From positions 1 through 8,688 of the forward strand of contig JANYKY010000425.1 of NCBI GenBank assembly GCA_025357975.1: 8,688 nt of DNA, read 5' to 3'. This document shows, in pieces, positions 8,101-8,688 of this stretch. Under the pieces are notes generated by a model, which saw only the letters and a program-made list of their open reading frames with translations, did no database searches and had not been told where the DNA came from. The DNA comes from Gemmatimonadaceae bacterium. GTDB taxonomy: Bacteria > Gemmatimonadota > Gemmatimonadetes > Gemmatimonadales > Gemmatimonadaceae. The position numbers were made by a program, and so were the translations under genes. Positions within the stretch are counted from its first letter, which is position 1. Each line of letters begins with the position of its first letter.

Positions 8101-8389
8101 TGCCCATCTGCCCCTTTTCATTTGGTCCGTCGGCAACCGCGAGATCGACGACGCGTCCGCTCGTAACGGCGGGTCCAATCGGCCTCCACGCAAATTCCTG
8201 GAGCATCGACGAGTCGTAGGCAGCCGCATTAAATGCGACTTTCGGAGCCTGTTTCGACGGCTCCGTTTTCGCGGAAGTTTTCGGGGCGCCTTTTGCTTTC
8301 TGGGCGGAGGCTGTGCTCCCGACGCCAATGGATGCGATGGAGCCGAATGCTATTGTTAGAGCGGCAAAGCGAAGACGAGCGATGTGCAT
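5108..8389 (-). CDS. Large secreted sortilin/BNR-type Asp-box beta-propeller protein
   Basis: Predicted exported protein of 1093 residues, usually annotated as VPS10/sortilin-like or BNR-repeat 'glycosyl hydrolase'. From the ATG at 8389 there is a clean signal peptide: HIARLR, hydrophobic core, cleavage after ASA at residue 29. A K/A/P/T-rich spacer and FAWRPIGPAVTSGRV open the propeller. I count eleven Asp-box (SxDxGxTW-like) sites at about 111, 165, 216, 274, 322, 365, 407, 548, 620, 674 and 717. Many follow strands introduced by (V/I/M)(D/N)P(T/S/K)(D/N)P. The gap between the seventh and eighth sites hints at two propellers, as in GH74-like folds. A THGRGIFIIDD motif closes the region (~752). 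A FlgD/Fn3-like beta domain (~806-926) and a helical, probably coiled-coil tail (~936-1076) follow. No catalytic residues can be assigned, so binding or peptide handling is as likely as hydrolysis. Alternative starts are the ATG at 8437 and GTG at 8446; none has a good ribosome site, so the N-terminus is uncertain. First gene of the operon. Confidence 0.9.
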   Translation of the reverse strand: MHIARLRFAALTIAFGSIASIGVGSTASAQKAKGAPKTSAKTEPSKQAPKVAFNAAAYDSSMLQEFAWRPIGPAVTSGRVVDLAVADGPNEKGQMGTLLYAAAASGGVWKSVNAGTTWEPVFDKQTTASIGDIALAPSNSEIVWVGTGESNNQRSSSWGDGVYKSENGGRTWANMGLRTSQHIGRIVINPSNPNIVYVAAVGPLWTDGGERGLYKTVDGGRSWKAVLTISSHTGVTDVAMDPTDPNIMYAAAFQRQRKAYSFVGGGPESGIYKSIDAGETWTKLTEGLPKGDIGRIGLDISRSQPRTIYATMERKSPEVYRSDDFGASWRKTGTYFEYPWYMSQIRVDPKNPDRLYELGVPLFVSEDGGTTSHTTAQSAHSDFHAMWIDPTDPDHFIVGNDGGVYITHDRGKTMDFITNLPISQYYAIDLDNRLPFYYVYGGLQDNNSWAGPSQTRNQQGITSSDWYVTVGGDGFYSAVDPTDPNVVYAESQNGGIIRYDVKTGEQKSIQPTPKYGAENFRWNWSVPILISPHDHNTVYFGAQYLFKSPYRGDSWEQLGGDLTRHLDRDKLPLMGKTWTDSAVARHAGTADFGNISTIDESPIKKGLIYVGTDDGLIQVTRDGGATWTRIEKFPGVPDMTYVSRVVASSHNEGTVYATFDGHRSNDFKPYVLKSNDYGKSWTSISSNLPFSSVQVIREHQRAGNLLFVGNEVGAFYSGNGGASWSKLQYNLPTVPVHDIRIHPRENDLVIGTHGRGIFIIDDITPLEKLADADRAGKFHVFPVKPATLFNYNSSIPGGVQGAGALGERSYSAPNPPFGSTLTYYVKDSLPKGRALSLAIFDSTGKRIRDLTVNSKAGMHRATWDLRLAAPYYNPPSGDGRGRRGGNGSGQPEGAYVLPGRYVARLTLAGKGDTVTASSVETPVVVNADPLVSLSAADYQALHALRLAAASQQARVQAVVRSAELIKDEMTEVKNALKSVQGSDSLSRQVSSVDREVDSILKAVRRDPNGPPKDADDKNKYEPSIQDRVNGVAGEIGNVTSPPTQLQRETLDAAMRDLAGETARLNTLLTSRVPSLNRALDAAGVPWTVGRSVK

Positions 8390-8426
8390 ATGTGCGCGGA
8401 TGCGGTTGAAGAAATTGAAGGGTTGA

Positions 8427-8438
8427 AATGTTAACATT
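8427..8438. promoter_or_regulatory. Perfect 12-base palindrome AATGTTAACATT, possible operator
   Basis: A perfect dyad with no loop, 37 bases upstream of the favoured start of the propeller gene. It overlaps the alternative ATG at 8437-8435. The position would suit a repressor site or a transcript-leader element. A palindrome of this length is expected by chance about once every few kilobases, so only the location makes it notable. Confidence 0.25.
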
Positions 8439-8514
8439 AGGAGCACCCGTTGCGTCAGGGATACGCTTCGTCACTTCATTAGAGAACCATTGTTCAGCGT
8501 GCCATTTACTTGGT

Positions 8515-8538
8515 CACGGAGGCACAGAGGCACGAAGA
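8515..8538. repeat. Three tandem 8-base units CAC(G/A)(G/A)AG(G/A)
   Basis: The units read CACGGAGG, CACAGAGG and CACGAAGA, head to tail. They sit between the operon and the right edge, in non-coding DNA. Strings of 'cacggaggcacagagg' type are, to my knowledge, scattered through intergenic DNA of many environmental bacterial genomes without an agreed function. The repeat is visible directly; its membership of such a family is recall, not a search result. Confidence 0.55.
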
Positions 8539-8541
8539 TCC

Positions 8542-8588
8542 TTGATTAACGGGTTGTGGAGCGAAGGACAACCGCTGCATTGATTAAC
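8542..8588. repeat. 9-base direct repeat TTGATTAAC flanking a small inverted repeat
   Basis: TTGATTAAC occurs at 8542-8550 and again at 8580-8588. Between them lies an inverted repeat GGTTGT (8552-8557) / ACAACC (8568-8573) with a 10-base loop. The arrangement could be a paired binding site, a small hairpin, or the scar of a tiny insertion whose target site was duplicated. None of these can be chosen from the sequence alone. Confidence 0.4.
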
Positions 8589-8688
8589 TTCCCTCAAATG
8601 AAGAGGCGTGCGCTGCGGACGCTCCTTTGCAATGAAACGTCGAACAATCGTTCGGCAGTTTTCGTGGGCTGAGTGTCGCGGTCGTCCC

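Larger units (their letters stand above)
8390..8688. other. Non-coding leader region upstream of the operon
   Basis: About 300 bases with no supported gene. If the propeller gene starts at 8437 or 8446 instead of 8389, its first bases take up the left part. I find no convincing sigma-70 -35/-10 pair on the minus strand. The region is noticeably richer in short repeats than the rest of the window: a 12-base palindrome (8427-8438), three 8-base CAC-type units (8515-8538), and a 9-base direct repeat enclosing a small inverted repeat (8542-8588). The operon promoter is expected here by position only. The short frames at the right edge show no recognisable protein family. Confidence 0.5.

Noticed and set aside
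8514..8687. Minus-strand frame open from the right edge (57 codons, ending in LRASVPP)
   Set aside because: Its C-terminus is simply translation of the CAC-type repeat, a known source of spurious proteins. The rest is Arg-rich with no recognisable motif, so a real gene cannot be supported.

Overview
The window looks like a chromosomal segment of a free-living Gram-negative bacterium with moderately high GC. The gene families present (a secreted sortilin/BNR-type beta-propeller protein of the 'WRPIGP...SGRV' kind, and a DUF5117/DUF4953-type zincin lipoprotein) are especially common in Gemmatimonadota and related soil phyla. That lineage is an inference from family content; there is no rRNA or other phylogenetic marker here.

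Layout. Positions 2-904 (+) carry the 3' two thirds of an aldehyde dehydrogenase gene of the Sad/YneI-like succinate-semialdehyde dehydrogenase group, cut by the left edge. Everything else that codes lies on the minus strand and is read right to left as one apparent transcription unit: a large secreted Asp-box propeller protein (8389-5108), a zinc metalloprotease lipoprotein (5078-2508), a PLP-dependent D-serine dehydratase / D-threonine aldolase family enzyme (2505-1402) and a small lipoprotein with a Cna-B-like fold (1324-908). Gaps within the unit are 29, 2 and 77 bases. It converges on the dehydrogenase with only 3 bases between the two stop codons. The last ~300 bases on the right (8390-8688) hold no gene that I can support. 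They do hold several short repeats and palindromes just upstream of the operon.

Working together (inference). Two or three of the four operon products are exported: one is probably periplasmic or extracellular and two are lipoproteins. One is a cytosolic D-amino-acid enzyme. A coherent reading is envelope or extracellular peptide processing by the propeller protein and the metalloprotease, followed by catabolism of D-hydroxy amino acids inside the cell. Nothing in the sequence proves a joint pathway.

I see no mobile element, CRISPR array, tRNA, rRNA or frameshift. The most interesting points are the operon combination, a possible Shine-Dalgarno-pairing structure ahead of the small lipoprotein gene, and the repeat-rich leader region.
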